From Betaproteobacteria bacterium (GTDB lineage: Bacteria; Pseudomonadota; Gammaproteobacteria; Burkholderiales; SG8-39): a DNA stretch of 62,244 bases. The stretch's first letter is position 1. Every line of letters starts with the position of its first letter. Below are positions 16,911 through 25,643 of this stretch, in pieces. A model generated the notes under the pieces. That model was not told the origin of the DNA. It made no database searches and saw only the letters and a list, made by a program, of their open reading frames with translations. Made by a program: the position numbers and the translations under genes. The DNA lies in assembly GCA_947479645.1 (NCBI GenBank), contig CANKAJ010000009.1, forward strand, positions 1 to 62,244, written 5' to 3'.

Positions 16911-17912
16911 TTGAACACAGTCATCCCCGCCTTGGTCGCTACGCTGGTCCTGGCCACGCAGCCGCTCCAGGCGCAGACCCCAACCCAACCCCGGCCCGAC
17001 AAGCCGGCGACGCCCTACACCACCCAGCCGATGCGCTTTGTGGTTCCCAATGCGCCAGGCGGCCCCACCGATATCGTGGCCCGCGCCGTCGGGGAAAAAC
17101 TTTCCGAACGCCTGGGCGTGCCGGTCGTCATCGACAATCGCGCTGGCGCCACCGGCACGGTGGGCGGCGACATCGTGGCCAAGTCGGCGCCGGACGGCCG
17201 CACGCTGCTCCTGTGCAGCAGCAGCGTGTTCACCTCGACGCCCATCCTGGTGCCGGACGCCCCCTACGACGCGCGGCGCGATTTCGCCATGGTCACCACG
17301 CTCGTCTCCGTGCCCTATCTGCTGCTGGTCAATCCCACCAACGGCCCCGGCTCGGTGCGCGAATTCATTGCGCTTGCCAAAGCCAAGCCCGGCAGCCTCA
17401 ATTACGGTTCCGCGGGCCATGGCAGCACGTCGCATATGGTCGGCGCGCTGTTCGGGTCCATGGCCGGCATCAACGTCGTGCACGTGCCGTACAAGGGCAG
17501 CTCGCAGGCGGCATCCGACCTGATGGGTGGCCAGCTGCAGTTCGAATTCGAGGCCGTCGCCGGCGGCATGCAATACCTCAAGGGCGGCCGCCTGAAGGCG
17601 CTGGGCATCAGCTCGACCAAGCGCCTGCCGGCGCTGCCTGATCTGCCCACCATCGCCGAATCGGGCGTGCCGGGCTTCGAAGCCACCGTCGGGCACGGCG
17701 TGTGCGTCACCGCGAAGACGCCGCCGGCGCTGGTTTATCGGCTGTATCAGGAACTCGCGGCAACGCTCAAGATTCCGGAAGTGCGCGAACGCCTCACCGG
17801 CATCGGCGCGGAAATCGTCGGCAATACACCGGAGGAGTATCAGGCCGCCATCCGCGCGGAAATCCCGCGCTGGGAAAAAATCGTGCGCGAGATTGCCGCC
17901 AAGGGACAGTAA
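16911..17912 (+). CDS. Bug/TctC family solute-binding protein
   Basis: This 333-residue periplasmic binding protein has a signal peptide ending near PLQAQ and family motifs MRFVVPNAPGGPTDIVAR, VVIDNRAGATGTVGGDIVAK, SAPDGRTLLL and, late in the chain, NTPEEYQAAI. A TTG start at 16911 is preceded by AGGAG at the proper distance. A longer TTG-started frame from 16881 lacks such a site and spoils the signal peptide. It is an orphan binding protein with unknown ligand. Confidence 0.9.
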   Translation: MNTVIPALVATLVLATQPLQAQTPTQPRPDKPATPYTTQPMRFVVPNAPGGPTDIVARAVGEKLSERLGVPVVIDNRAGATGTVGGDIVAKSAPDGRTLLLCSSSVFTSTPILVPDAPYDARRDFAMVTTLVSVPYLLLVNPTNGPGSVREFIALAKAKPGSLNYGSAGHGSTSHMVGALFGSMAGINVVHVPYKGSSQAASDLMGGQLQFEFEAVAGGMQYLKGGRLKALGISSTKRLPALPDLPTIAESGVPGFEATVGHGVCVTAKTPPALVYRLYQELAATLKIPEVRERLTGIGAEIVGNTPEEYQAAIRAEIPRWEKIVREIAAKGQ

Positions 17913-17937
17913 TATCGCTCCCCGGCACACCGTGAAA

Positions 17938-17967
17938 ACGCGCGGCCCCGGCGTGAGGGCCGCGCGT
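17938..17967 (+). terminator. hairpin terminator candidate after the Bug gene
   Basis: ACGCGCGGCCC and GGGCCGCGCGT form a perfect 11-bp GC-rich stem with an 8-nt loop. There is no T-run after it, so termination may be weak or need a factor. Confidence 0.5.
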
Positions 17968-18046
17968 GACCAACAGCATCATCCCTCTGACTGAGCTCAA
18001 CTACCGAACGCGGCCTGCGCCGCATGCAAAGGACACAGGAAAGAAC

Positions 18047-18619
18047 ATGCCATTACCAGCCCCCGTTCCCCGCGAAGAAATTCATTGCCGAACGATCCAG
18101 ATGCGGGGCTACCGCCGCGAAGATGGCCTCTACGACATCGAAGGCCGAATCACGGACGTCAAAACGCACCCCTTCTCCTCGATTGGAGGGCGCTCGGTCG
18201 AACCCGGCAGCCCTCTGCACGACATGTGGGTACGACTGGTGATCGACGAGGACATGCTGGTGATCGACGTGCAGGCCATCACCGACGCATCGCCCTACGC
18301 CGCCTGTCCGGGCGCAGCGCCCGGATTGAGTGCCATCAAGGGAGAGCGCCTGGCGAAAGGCTGGCGCGCGGCGATCGCAAAAAAGCTGGCCGGCGTCGAC
18401 GGTTGCACGCACATCAAGGAATTGCTCAATGCCATGGGCAGTGCAGCCTATCAATCACTGACACCCATCAGGAAGGCCAGGGAGGCCGTGATCCACGACA
18501 AACGCCGGCCGGCCAGCCTCAACAGTTGCCTTGCCCACGCCAGCGATGGCGACCTGGTGCTGTTTCGCTGGCCTGAATTCCATACTGGAAAGCCGGTTTC
18601 GAAAGAGCAGAAACCATAG
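18047..18619 (+). CDS. DUF2889 family protein
   Basis: This 190-residue cytoplasmic protein has the DUF2889 pattern: CRTIQMRGYRREDGLYDIEG at the start, then VRLVIDEDMLVIDVQA, LAKGWRAAI, and GCTHIKELLNAMGSAAYQ. The start at 18047 follows AGGAAAG at a good distance; the longer frame from 17966 begins inside the hairpin. DUF2889 proteins often sit in CoA-thioester catabolism gene sets, but their reaction is not established. Confidence 0.85.
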   Translation: MPLPAPVPREEIHCRTIQMRGYRREDGLYDIEGRITDVKTHPFSSIGGRSVEPGSPLHDMWVRLVIDEDMLVIDVQAITDASPYAACPGAAPGLSAIKGERLAKGWRAAIAKKLAGVDGCTHIKELLNAMGSAAYQSLTPIRKAREAVIHDKRRPASLNSCLAHASDGDLVLFRWPEFHTGKPVSKEQKP

Positions 18620-18643
18620 TCGTCCCACTGCAGAGGCCGCGTC

Positions 18644-18703
18644 ATGATGATCGACGCACAGGTCCATCTCTGGGAGAGCGAAGGGCGAATTGGCCCGCAG
18701 TGG
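18644..18703 (+). pseudogene. truncated amidohydrolase (5' fragment)
   Basis: The first 13 codons, MMIDAQVHLWESE, match the usual start of amidohydrolase-2 (TIM-barrel metal hydrolase) proteins, where DAQVHLW supplies metal ligands. After about 20 codons the sequence turns abruptly AT-rich and homology ends. This looks like the 5' stub of a gene removed by deletion or insertion. It is just downstream of the DUF2889 gene. Confidence 0.6.
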
Positions 18704-18787
18704 ATGAATACAATTTATTCATTTCTATTCTTCTGTATTAGATCTTTATGTAGAAATGATATTTATAAAACTGAAAGTATTTCCAGA

Positions 18788-18836
18788 CCCCGGGTTTTGG
18801 GTACGGATAATGTATATCCGTACCCAAAACCCGGGG
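18788..18836. repeat. perfect 22-bp inverted repeat with 5-nt loop
   Basis: CCCCGGGTTTTGGGTACGGA (plus TA) is followed by the loop ATGTA and its exact complement. The stem is 22 bp without mismatch. No T-tract follows. It lies at the edge of an AT-rich block, between a broken gene and the DUF1501 operon, so it may be a mobile-element end, a recombination site or a bidirectional terminator. Confidence 0.85.
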
Positions 18837-18948
18837 CCGCAAGCGAAGCGCGCGAGGACTTGCGCAACAGTCTTGCACGGACAAAGAATCCGTCCGGGTC
18901 AAACCCCAAACCCTGAAACTTCATTGAGCAAGTTCCGGCGCTACCCGC

Positions 18949-20106
18949 TTAGCTCCTGAGCAAATCCAGCGTCGCATACCTTCCACCCAGCGGCCCGACC
19001 GAATCCAAGCCCCACCACCGCTGCAAGGCGGTCGCGTACAGGCTGCGAAAATCCACCACGTGCGCGAGGTTGCCGTTGTCCAGGCGGTCCAGTCGCGGCG
19101 CTTCGCCGTACAACCCGCCCTTGACGCCGCCACCCAGGACAAAGTGCGCGTTGGCGGTGCCATGATCGGTGCCGCTGGAGGCATTCTCCTGCACGCGGCG
19201 GCCGAACTCGGCGTAGGTGAGAATCAGCGTCGAGTCCCAGCGCCCCAGTTCAAGCAGCGCGGCCTTCAGCGCGGCAAGGCCTTCGCCCAGTTGCCTGAGC
19301 AGATTGGCATGGATGCCCGGCTGGTTCTGATGGGTGTCGAATCCGTTCAGCGTCAGCCGAATGGCGGCCACCGGCTCCCGGCCCGCCAGCACGCTGGCGG
19401 CGGTGCGTACCGCGTTGCCGAATGGCCCATCTGGAAAAGTTGTCGTCAGCGCTGCGCCACCGCCCAGGCCCCGGGCCGCCTGCACCACCTCATCTTCCAC
19501 GCCGAGGATGTGATCCAGCGCCTTGTTGCCGCGCGCCCGACCCGGCGTCGCCAGCCTCGCCTGACGCAGAAATTGTTCGGTATTGGTCAGGGTCACCGTG
19601 CGCGAGCCTCCGGCGAAAGGACCCGGGTCCGCATTACCCACGATGACACCGGCAGCGGCAAATTCACGCGGCACCGGATTGGCCCGGAAGGCGCGTGCCA
19701 GCCAGCCCTGCTGCAGGTATTGTTCGCTGCTCGATGCGGTGTCCCAGATTTCGATGGAGCGAAAGTGCGACAGATTGGGATTGGGATAGCCCACGCCACG
19801 CACCACCGCCAGCTCATTGGCCTGCCACAGCGGCAGCAACGGCGCGAGTGCCGGATGCAGGCCTTCGCCTTCGGTCAGTTGCAGCACATCGTCGCGCTTG
19901 ATGGCAATGCGCGGGCGCAGCCGGTAATACTCGGCATCGGCGTAAGGGACCACGGTGTTGAGACCGTCGTTGGCGCCTTTGAGTTCGACCAGAATGAGCA
20001 GTTTTCGGTAGGTGTCAGCCGTTGTCGGCGCAGCGAAAACGAATTCCGGCAAGAACGCGGCCAGCGACGTTGCCGCCATGCTCTTTAGAAATTCGCGTTT
20101 ATTCAT
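18949..20106 (-). CDS. DUF1501 domain-containing secreted protein
   Basis: This 385-residue protein begins MNKREFLKSMAATSLAAFLPEFVFAA, a twin-arginine-like export signal with K-R instead of R-R. DUF1501 features include LILVELKGANDGLNTVVP near residue 37, LPLWQANELAVVRGVGYPNPN, and LILTYAEFGRRVQENASSGTDHGT near residue 310. The fold is sulfatase/phosphatase-like; the substrate is unknown. It pairs with the DUF1800 gene upstream, as in many bacteria, and is probably co-transcribed although a palindromic repeat lies between. Confidence 0.92.
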   Translation of the reverse strand: MNKREFLKSMAATSLAAFLPEFVFAAPTTADTYRKLLILVELKGANDGLNTVVPYADAEYYRLRPRIAIKRDDVLQLTEGEGLHPALAPLLPLWQANELAVVRGVGYPNPNLSHFRSIEIWDTASSSEQYLQQGWLARAFRANPVPREFAAAGVIVGNADPGPFAGGSRTVTLTNTEQFLRQARLATPGRARGNKALDHILGVEDEVVQAARGLGGGAALTTTFPDGPFGNAVRTAASVLAGREPVAAIRLTLNGFDTHQNQPGIHANLLRQLGEGLAALKAALLELGRWDSTLILTYAEFGRRVQENASSGTDHGTANAHFVLGGGVKGGLYGEAPRLDRLDNGNLAHVVDFRSLYATALQRWWGLDSVGPLGGRYATLDLLRS

Positions 20107-20147
20107 GATTCATCCTGCCATTGCGTTCGTAGCACACTGAACACAGT

Positions 20148-20225
20148 GTCATTCCGAGCATGGCGAGGAATCTGCTTTTCACAGCGTTACAAAAGAAGCA
20201 GATTCCTCGCTGCACTCGGAATGAC
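20148..20225 (+). repeat. intergenic palindromic repeat, copy R2
   Basis: This copy has GTCATTCCGAGCATGGCGAG at one end and CTCGGAATGAC at the other, with inverted arms GAGGAATCTGCTT and AAGCAGATTCCTC around a short AT-rich centre. It lies in the 147-bp gap between the DUF1800 and DUF1501 genes, and transcription of the pair would produce it as an RNA hairpin. Confidence 0.88.
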
Positions 20226-20253
20226 ATTATTTTTTGCGTCAGCATGCCGCCGG

Positions 20254-21774
20254 CTACTTCAACTGATACACCGGGTCCATGGCGAGGTGGCGTACCCACT
20301 CGCGTCGGGACAGTTCGGCTGGCACCGGATTGGCCGGCGCCGCGGCCAGCAACACGCGTTCGACCGCCGGATCGCGCTCGCCGGAAAAACCGGTGAACCA
20401 GCGCTGGCTCTCGAACAGCGGCAAGTTGAGTGGCGCACGGCGCGCGCCGGCCAACAGCAGCGGACGCTGCTGGCGCTGCGCCGCTCCTGTCATCGGGATG
20501 GAAGCAAATGCCGGCCTGAGCGACTCCTCGGTCCGGAACAGGCGTTCGATAAACTGTTTGCGCGCCAGCAGCGTGGCCGAATTGATCCAGGCCTCGCCAC
20601 CCGGCCAGCCTTTGACATTGGGTGGCGCGAAGAGATTCTGACCCAGCCCGGCCATCACCATGGCGAGGGACGCTACGTCATCTGCGCTCATGTCGAATTG
20701 ACGCAGGCTGCCCACCACGAACTCCACCGGCGATTTCACCAGCACCGCCCGATTCGCTTCCTTCCAGAACGCCGCTGACAGCAGCAGTTCGCGCAGCGCC
20801 GCGCGGATGTCATAACGACTGTCGCGGAAGGTCGCCGCGATGCGCCGCACTTCCACCGATTCCGGCTCGGGTGAAACGAATTCGCGCCACATTTTGCCGA
20901 CGATATACTCAGCCGCCTTTGGCTGCGCCAGCAGGATGTCGAGCACGTCATCGCCATCAAAGCGGCCGCGTTGCCCCAGCACGGTCTTGTCACCGGAATC
21001 ATGCAGGAAGGGGCGATTACGAAATTCCATGGTGTCCTGTTCCAGCGACCAGCCGGTGAAGGCACGCGCTGCTTCGCGGATATCGGCCTCGGTGTAATTG
21101 CCCTCACCCAGGGTGAACAGTTCCATCACCTCGCGTGCAAAATTTTCGTTCGGTTTGTCCTTGCGATTGGTTGCCGAATCCAGATAAATGATCATCGCCG
21201 GATCCTTCGATACGGCATGCAGCAGCGTGGCGAAATTGCCCAGCGCGTGTTCACGCAGCAGCACGTTCTGCCGGTACATCAACCGCGCGTAGCGCACCTT
21301 CTGCTGACTGGAGGTGAAGTGGTTGTGCCAGAACAGGGTCATGCGCTCGGCCAGCGGCGAGGGCGTGACCCGCATTTCATTGATCCACCAGGCGCGCAGC
21401 TCAAACGATTGCCGCAGTTGCTGTTGCAGATAGGCGCGCCTGTCCTCTACCGACAGATTGCGCAGTTCGCGCGGCGGCCGCAGCGCATCCTGTACCCACG
21501 CCGGTGGCGCCGAAGTCGCAACAGCCGGCGCAATGGCCGGCACAACGGCCAGCACCCGCGCCACGCCCTGCTCGCGTGTCAGCGCGGCATACGTTTTGAT
21601 TTCATTAAGCGTTGGACCAAATCCGGTGCGCGCCAACAGATGGCGCGCGTCGTCCATGCCCATGGTGGCACTGGTGGCACTGGTGGCCACGCCAGAGGCA
21701 ACGGCACTGCCCGCGATGACCAGACCCATCAAGGCCAGCACGCCGGCCAACGTCGTCAGCCGGCTATACACCAT
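20254..21774 (-). CDS. DUF1800 domain-containing protein
   Basis: This 506-residue protein has an N-terminal hydrophobic export segment (residues 5-25). The DUF1800 signature includes DARHLLARTGFGPTLNEI, MTLFWHNHFTSSQQKVRYA, NENFAREVMELFTLGEGNYTE, and NVKGWPGGEAWINSATLLAR. DUF1800 proteins are exported and usually encoded beside DUF1501; their activity is not established. The ATG at 21774 was preferred over one at 21891 because the longer N-terminus lacks a signal sequence. Confidence 0.9.
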   Translation of the reverse strand: MVYSRLTTLAGVLALMGLVIAGSAVASGVATSATSATMGMDDARHLLARTGFGPTLNEIKTYAALTREQGVARVLAVVPAIAPAVATSAPPAWVQDALRPPRELRNLSVEDRRAYLQQQLRQSFELRAWWINEMRVTPSPLAERMTLFWHNHFTSSQQKVRYARLMYRQNVLLREHALGNFATLLHAVSKDPAMIIYLDSATNRKDKPNENFAREVMELFTLGEGNYTEADIREAARAFTGWSLEQDTMEFRNRPFLHDSGDKTVLGQRGRFDGDDVLDILLAQPKAAEYIVGKMWREFVSPEPESVEVRRIAATFRDSRYDIRAALRELLLSAAFWKEANRAVLVKSPVEFVVGSLRQFDMSADDVASLAMVMAGLGQNLFAPPNVKGWPGGEAWINSATLLARKQFIERLFRTEESLRPAFASIPMTGAAQRQQRPLLLAGARRAPLNLPLFESQRWFTGFSGERDPAVERVLLAAAPANPVPAELSRREWVRHLAMDPVYQLK

Positions 21775-21850
21775 TGCAGGAAGCGTACTTGCCCACACTG
21801 GCGTGGACGGAACGACCGCGTGAACGAAACGACCGTGTGGACGGAACAAG

Positions 21851-22132
21851 CTAAGGCCGCTCGGGAGGATTACGGTAGATGTCGCGACCATGGTTATTGA
21901 TGTCGCGACGCAATTGCTGGCGCTCCTCCGGGCTCATGCGCCCTTCCGGCGCGCGCGCGGGCATGCTGGCTTCGCGAAGCGGTGGCCGCTGCGGCATGGG
22001 CCCCTGATGCGGCCCCGGGCCGCCGTGCTCGAAGCGGCGCCCACCCGGCTGCTGGGCGACAGCCGGCCAGCCGGCCATCAGCAGGCTGAGTGCAAGCAGA
22101 CTCACCATCAGGCGCCTCATCGCAACATTCAC
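21851..22132 (-). CDS. small secreted Pro/Gly-rich protein
   Basis: This 93-residue protein starts with a signal peptide (MRRLMVSLLALSLLMAG... ending near AVAQQ). A Gly/Pro/His-rich stretch follows, then MSPEERQQLRRDINNHGRDIY near the C-terminus, a pattern also found in small periplasmic proteins of related bacteria. It is divergent from ompR across 284 bp. The function is unknown; envelope stress under OmpR control is a guess from position. Confidence 0.7.
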   Translation of the reverse strand: MNVAMRRLMVSLLALSLLMAGWPAVAQQPGGRRFEHGGPGPHQGPMPQRPPLREASMPARAPEGRMSPEERQQLRRDINNHGRDIYRNPPERP

Positions 22133-22416
22133 GACTGTTTATCCTTGTATTCCGCGTCCAGCACCATGGCCGGCCTGGACACCAATTTGCACATCACTCC
22201 GGACCGCATTCTCGACTTCATTCGAGACCGCATTGTCAACAACAAACTCATTTCATGCCACTTCGATTGCACGATAACGCACGGGTGTAAGTCTGATGTG
22301 ACTGCCCGGGCAAGTCTGTAAGCAATTGTTTCCACAGCCACCCGCCGTAACTGTCGGTTACCACAAACCACCTTGCATCACTGGCCTAGTCCGGGACAAG
22401 CCGTTACGATAGCACC

Positions 22417-23148
22417 ATGATAAATACCAAAACCCGCATCCTGGTCGTCGACGACGACCTTCGCCTGCGCGACCTGCTGCAGCGCTATCTTACCGAACAA
22501 GGCTTTGCCGTGACCACCACATCCGATGCCCAGGGTATGGACAGGCTGCTGGCGAGGGAGCGTTTTGAGCTGATCGTGCTCGATCTCATGCTGCCCGGCG
22601 AGGATGGCCTGTCCATCTGCCGGCGCCTGCGCGGCACCAAAAACACCATTCCGATCATCATGCTGACCGCCAAGGGCGAAGACGTGGATCGCATCGTCGG
22701 GCTGGAAATGGGTGCCGATGACTATCTGCCCAAGCCGTTCAATCCGCGCGAACTGGTCGCCCGCATCCACGCCGTGCTGCGACGACGCGTGGCACCGACG
22801 CCGCCCGGCGCGCCATCGGGCGAGACGGGCATCGTGACTTTCGGCGGCATCACCGTCAATCTGGGCAATCGCACCATGGAAAAAAACGGCGAGTCGATCG
22901 CGCTGACCACCGGCGAGTTCGCCCTGCTCAAGGTGCTGGTCAGCCATCCGCGTACGCCGCTGTCGCGTGACAAGCTGATGGAACTGGCGCGCGGCCGCGA
23001 ATATGAAGTATTCGACCGTTCCATCGACGTGCAGGTGTCGCGCCTGCGCAAGCTGGTCGAGAAGGATGCCTCCAAACCGGCCTATATCCAGACCGTATGG
23101 GGATTCGGCTACGTGTTTGTGCCCGACGGCAAGGTGGCTGAGGCGTGA
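22417..23148 (+). CDS. ompR: response regulator OmpR
   Basis: This 243-residue two-component regulator has a receiver domain (residues 7-120) with the acidic pocket DDD at 12-14, phospho-acceptor Asp56 in LIVLDLMLPGEDG, and Lys in YLPKPFNPREL. The C-terminal winged helix includes LTTGEFALLKVLV and VFDRSIDVQVSRLRKLVE. It controls envelope genes in response to its kinase. The stop overlaps the GTG start of the kinase gene. Confidence 0.93.
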   Translation: MINTKTRILVVDDDLRLRDLLQRYLTEQGFAVTTTSDAQGMDRLLARERFELIVLDLMLPGEDGLSICRRLRGTKNTIPIIMLTAKGEDVDRIVGLEMGADDYLPKPFNPRELVARIHAVLRRRVAPTPPGAPSGETGIVTFGGITVNLGNRTMEKNGESIALTTGEFALLKVLVSHPRTPLSRDKLMELARGREYEVFDRSIDVQVSRLRKLVEKDASKPAYIQTVWGFGYVFVPDGKVAEA

Positions 23149-24470
23149 CCTTGCTGCCCCGTTCGCTGCTGTGGCGGACGTTTCTCCTGCTGGGCGCACT
23201 GGTCCTGATGACCACTGCCGCGTGGTTCCTGATCTTTCGAGCCTACGCAATCGAGCCGCGCGCACGCGGCCTGGCGCAGAACCTGGTCTCCGTGGTCAAT
23301 CTGACCCGCGTCGCGCTGATCACGGCGCAACCGGAAAGGCGGCACGACCTGCTCACCGTGCTGGCCGATCGCGAGGGTATACAGGTGTATCCGGGTGAGG
23401 CCGGCGAGCGTCTGGTACGCATGCCCGATACGCCGCTGCTGCAGCTGACCATGAGCCTGGTGCGCCAGCAACTGGGCGAGGACACCCGCTTTGCCGCGCG
23501 CCGCGACGACCTGCATGGATTGTGGGTGTCGTTTTACATCGATGACGACGAATACTGGGTGCGCATCCCGCGCGAACGCCTGGAGCAGCGCATCGCGCAA
23601 CGATGGATCGCCTGGGGAGTACTGGCGCTGGTGCTGGCATTGATGGCCGCCTACTTCATCGTGACCCATATATCGCGCCCGCTGAACGCCCTGGCCGCAG
23701 CCGCCATGGCCGTGGGCAAGGGCCGCCTTCCGCCGCCGGTCGAAGAAGCCGGCGCCGAAGAAATCCGCACACTGTCGCGCGCCTTCAACCAGATGACACG
23801 CGACCTGTCGCGCCTCGATCAGGACCGCACCCTGATCCTGGCCGGCGTGTCCCACGACCTGCGCACGCCGCTGGCGCGCCTGCGCCTGGGCATCGAAATG
23901 AGCGGCGCGGATGAATCATTGCAAAGCGGCATGCACGCCGACATCGAGGACATGGATCGCATCATTGGCCAGTTCATGGATTTCGCGCGCCTGGATGCCA
24001 GCACGCCGGATGGCCGCCAGGCGAAAATTCCGACCGACCTGAAAACACTGATTACCGAGGTCATCGAGCGCTATCGCGCGCTGGGTCACAGCATCGGCGA
24101 CAACCTCGCCGCGCTGCCGGAGATTCACGTGCAACCGGCAGTGCTGCGGCGTGCCATTGCCAACCTCATCGATAACGCGCTCAAATATGCCGGCAGCGGC
24201 CTCGAAGTCAATCTGCGACACGAGGGCACGGATGCCGTCATCGAAGTGCTCGACCGCGGGCCGGGCATTCCGGAGGGCGAGATGGAACGCCTCAAGCGCC
24301 CGTTCACGCGCCTTGAGCAGGCGCGCAGCAATGCCAGCGGCTCCGGACTGGGACTGGCCATTGTCGAGCGCATCGCGCAGGCGCATCACGGCCGCTTCGA
24401 GCTGGCTGCGCGCGACGGCGGCGGCCTGATCGCACGCATCCGGCTGCCCTTCCCCGAAAAATCAATATAA
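23145..24470 (+). CDS. envZ: EnvZ-like sensor histidine kinase
   Basis: This 441-residue inner-membrane sensor has membrane segments near residues 10-30 and 155-175, a periplasmic region between, and a HAMP domain ending in RAFNQMTRDLSRL. The H-box is GVSHDLRTPLARLRLGIEMS, the N-box NLIDNALKYA, and the G-boxes DRGPGIP and GSGLGLAIV. It phosphorylates and dephosphorylates OmpR. GTG start with a 4-nt overlap to ompR. Confidence 0.93.
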   Translation: MTLLPRSLLWRTFLLLGALVLMTTAAWFLIFRAYAIEPRARGLAQNLVSVVNLTRVALITAQPERRHDLLTVLADREGIQVYPGEAGERLVRMPDTPLLQLTMSLVRQQLGEDTRFAARRDDLHGLWVSFYIDDDEYWVRIPRERLEQRIAQRWIAWGVLALVLALMAAYFIVTHISRPLNALAAAAMAVGKGRLPPPVEEAGAEEIRTLSRAFNQMTRDLSRLDQDRTLILAGVSHDLRTPLARLRLGIEMSGADESLQSGMHADIEDMDRIIGQFMDFARLDASTPDGRQAKIPTDLKTLITEVIERYRALGHSIGDNLAALPEIHVQPAVLRRAIANLIDNALKYAGSGLEVNLRHEGTDAVIEVLDRGPGIPEGEMERLKRPFTRLEQARSNASGSGLGLAIVERIAQAHHGRFELAARDGGGLIARIRLPFPEKSI

Positions 24471-24537
24471 TCACTTTTGATATTTCATACCCATTTTGTA
24501 GATTATTGAGCGATGATTAGTATCAGGTTATCCGAGC

Positions 24538-24671
24538 ACGCATTTCAAAATGACTTGTCATTCCGAAGCAGAAGGCTGAGGAATCTGCTTTTGTTCTGAT
24601 TAAACAGCAGATTCCTCGCTGCACTCGGTATGACAAAGTTTGATTGCCTTCATTTTGAGACGGTCTCTAAG
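24538..24671 (+). repeat. intergenic palindromic repeat, copy R3 (extended)
   Basis: The core 24557-24634 runs from GTCATTCCGAAGC to CTCGGTATGAC with arms AGGAATCTGCTT and CAGCAGATTCCT. The flanks CATTTCAAAATGACTT (left) and TTCATTTTGAGACGGTCTCT (right) are themselves imperfect inverted repeats and match R1's flanks in reverse complement. This defines an element of about 134 bp. It lies between envZ and purU. The 283-bp gap has no gene. Confidence 0.88.
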
Positions 24672-24753
24672 CTGGTCCCATGCATCCGCTGTTCTCCATC
24701 ATTCCATAGCTCAATCCCCGTTTCCATCATCACCATCCATCACCATCGCGCTC

Positions 24754-25614
24754 ATGCCCGACTCACATCGCTATACCCTGACCCTGTCCTGCCCTGATCG
24801 AGTTGGCATCGTCGCCGCGGTCAGCACGTTCGTCGCCTCCAATCAAGGCTGGATCGTCGAGGCCAACCACCATGCCGACCAGGAACTGAAACGCTTCTTC
24901 ATGCGCCAGGAAATCCTCGCCAGCTCGCTGCCCTTCGGCATCGCCGAGTTGCGCAAGCGCTTCGCGACCATCGCTGCAGAGTTCGCCATGGACTGGCACA
25001 TCAGCGACAGCGCGGTCAGAAAGCGCGTGGTGCTGCTGGTATCGAAACAGGAGCATTGCCTGTACGACCTGCTGGCGCGCTGGAAGGCCAAGGAACTCGA
25101 CATCGACATTCCCTGCGTGATCTCCAATCACGACACGCTGAGGGGCTTCGTCGAATGGCATGGCATCCCGTTCCACCATATTGCGGTGACGCCCGACACC
25201 AAGGCGGCCGCCTATGCGCAATTGCGGCAATGCTTCGAGGATGCGCGTGGCGACGTGATGGTGCTGGCGCGCTACATGCAGATCCTGTCCCCGGACCTGT
25301 GCGCAGCCTACCCCTCGCGCATCATCAACATCCATCACTCCTTCCTGCCCAGTTTCGTCGGCGCCCGGCCCTACCACCAGGCCTATGAGCGCGGCGTCAA
25401 GCTGATCGGCGCGACCTGCCACTACGTCACCGAAGAACTCGACCAGGGCCCCATCATCGAACAGGACGTCATTCGCGTCGATCACACCGACAGCCCGGAC
25501 GATCTGGTGCGCTACGGCAAGGACATCGAGAAAGCCGTGCTCGCCCGCGGCCTGCGCTATCACATCGAAGACCGCCTCTTGGTGCAGGGAAAGAAAACGG
25601 TGGTGTTCCGCTAA
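24754..25614 (+). CDS. purU: formyltetrahydrofolate deformylase PurU
   Basis: This 286-residue enzyme hydrolyses 10-formyl-THF to THF and formate. The N-terminal ACT domain opens YTLTLSCPDRVGIVAAVS. The formyltransferase-fold catalytic domain has YMQILSPDLC, then INIHHSFLPSFVGARPYHQA, and GATCHYVTEELDQGPIIEQD with the catalytic Asp. The ATG at 24754 matches the family N-terminus; a longer frame starts inside repeat R3. Confidence 0.95.
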   Translation: MPDSHRYTLTLSCPDRVGIVAAVSTFVASNQGWIVEANHHADQELKRFFMRQEILASSLPFGIAELRKRFATIAAEFAMDWHISDSAVRKRVVLLVSKQEHCLYDLLARWKAKELDIDIPCVISNHDTLRGFVEWHGIPFHHIAVTPDTKAAAYAQLRQCFEDARGDVMVLARYMQILSPDLCAAYPSRIINIHHSFLPSFVGARPYHQAYERGVKLIGATCHYVTEELDQGPIIEQDVIRVDHTDSPDDLVRYGKDIEKAVLARGLRYHIEDRLLVQGKKTVVFR

Positions 25615-25643
25615 ACCGCCTCGTCAAGCGGCTGCCAGACACA

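Larger units (their letters stand above)
18620..18948. other. intergenic scar with gene remnant, AT-rich block and hairpin
   Basis: No intact gene was seen. It holds a truncated amidohydrolase start (18644-18703), an AT-rich block (about 18704-18787) very unlike the GC-rich neighbours, and a perfect 22-bp hairpin (18788-18836). The rest is plain sequence up to the DUF1501 stop codon. A chance frame of 90 codons runs across these parts and is not a real protein. Confidence 0.7.

Noticed and set aside
18644..18916. A 90-codon ORF as a real protein
   Set aside because: Only the first 13-20 codons look like protein (amidohydrolase start). The rest crosses an AT-rich block and a perfect palindrome.
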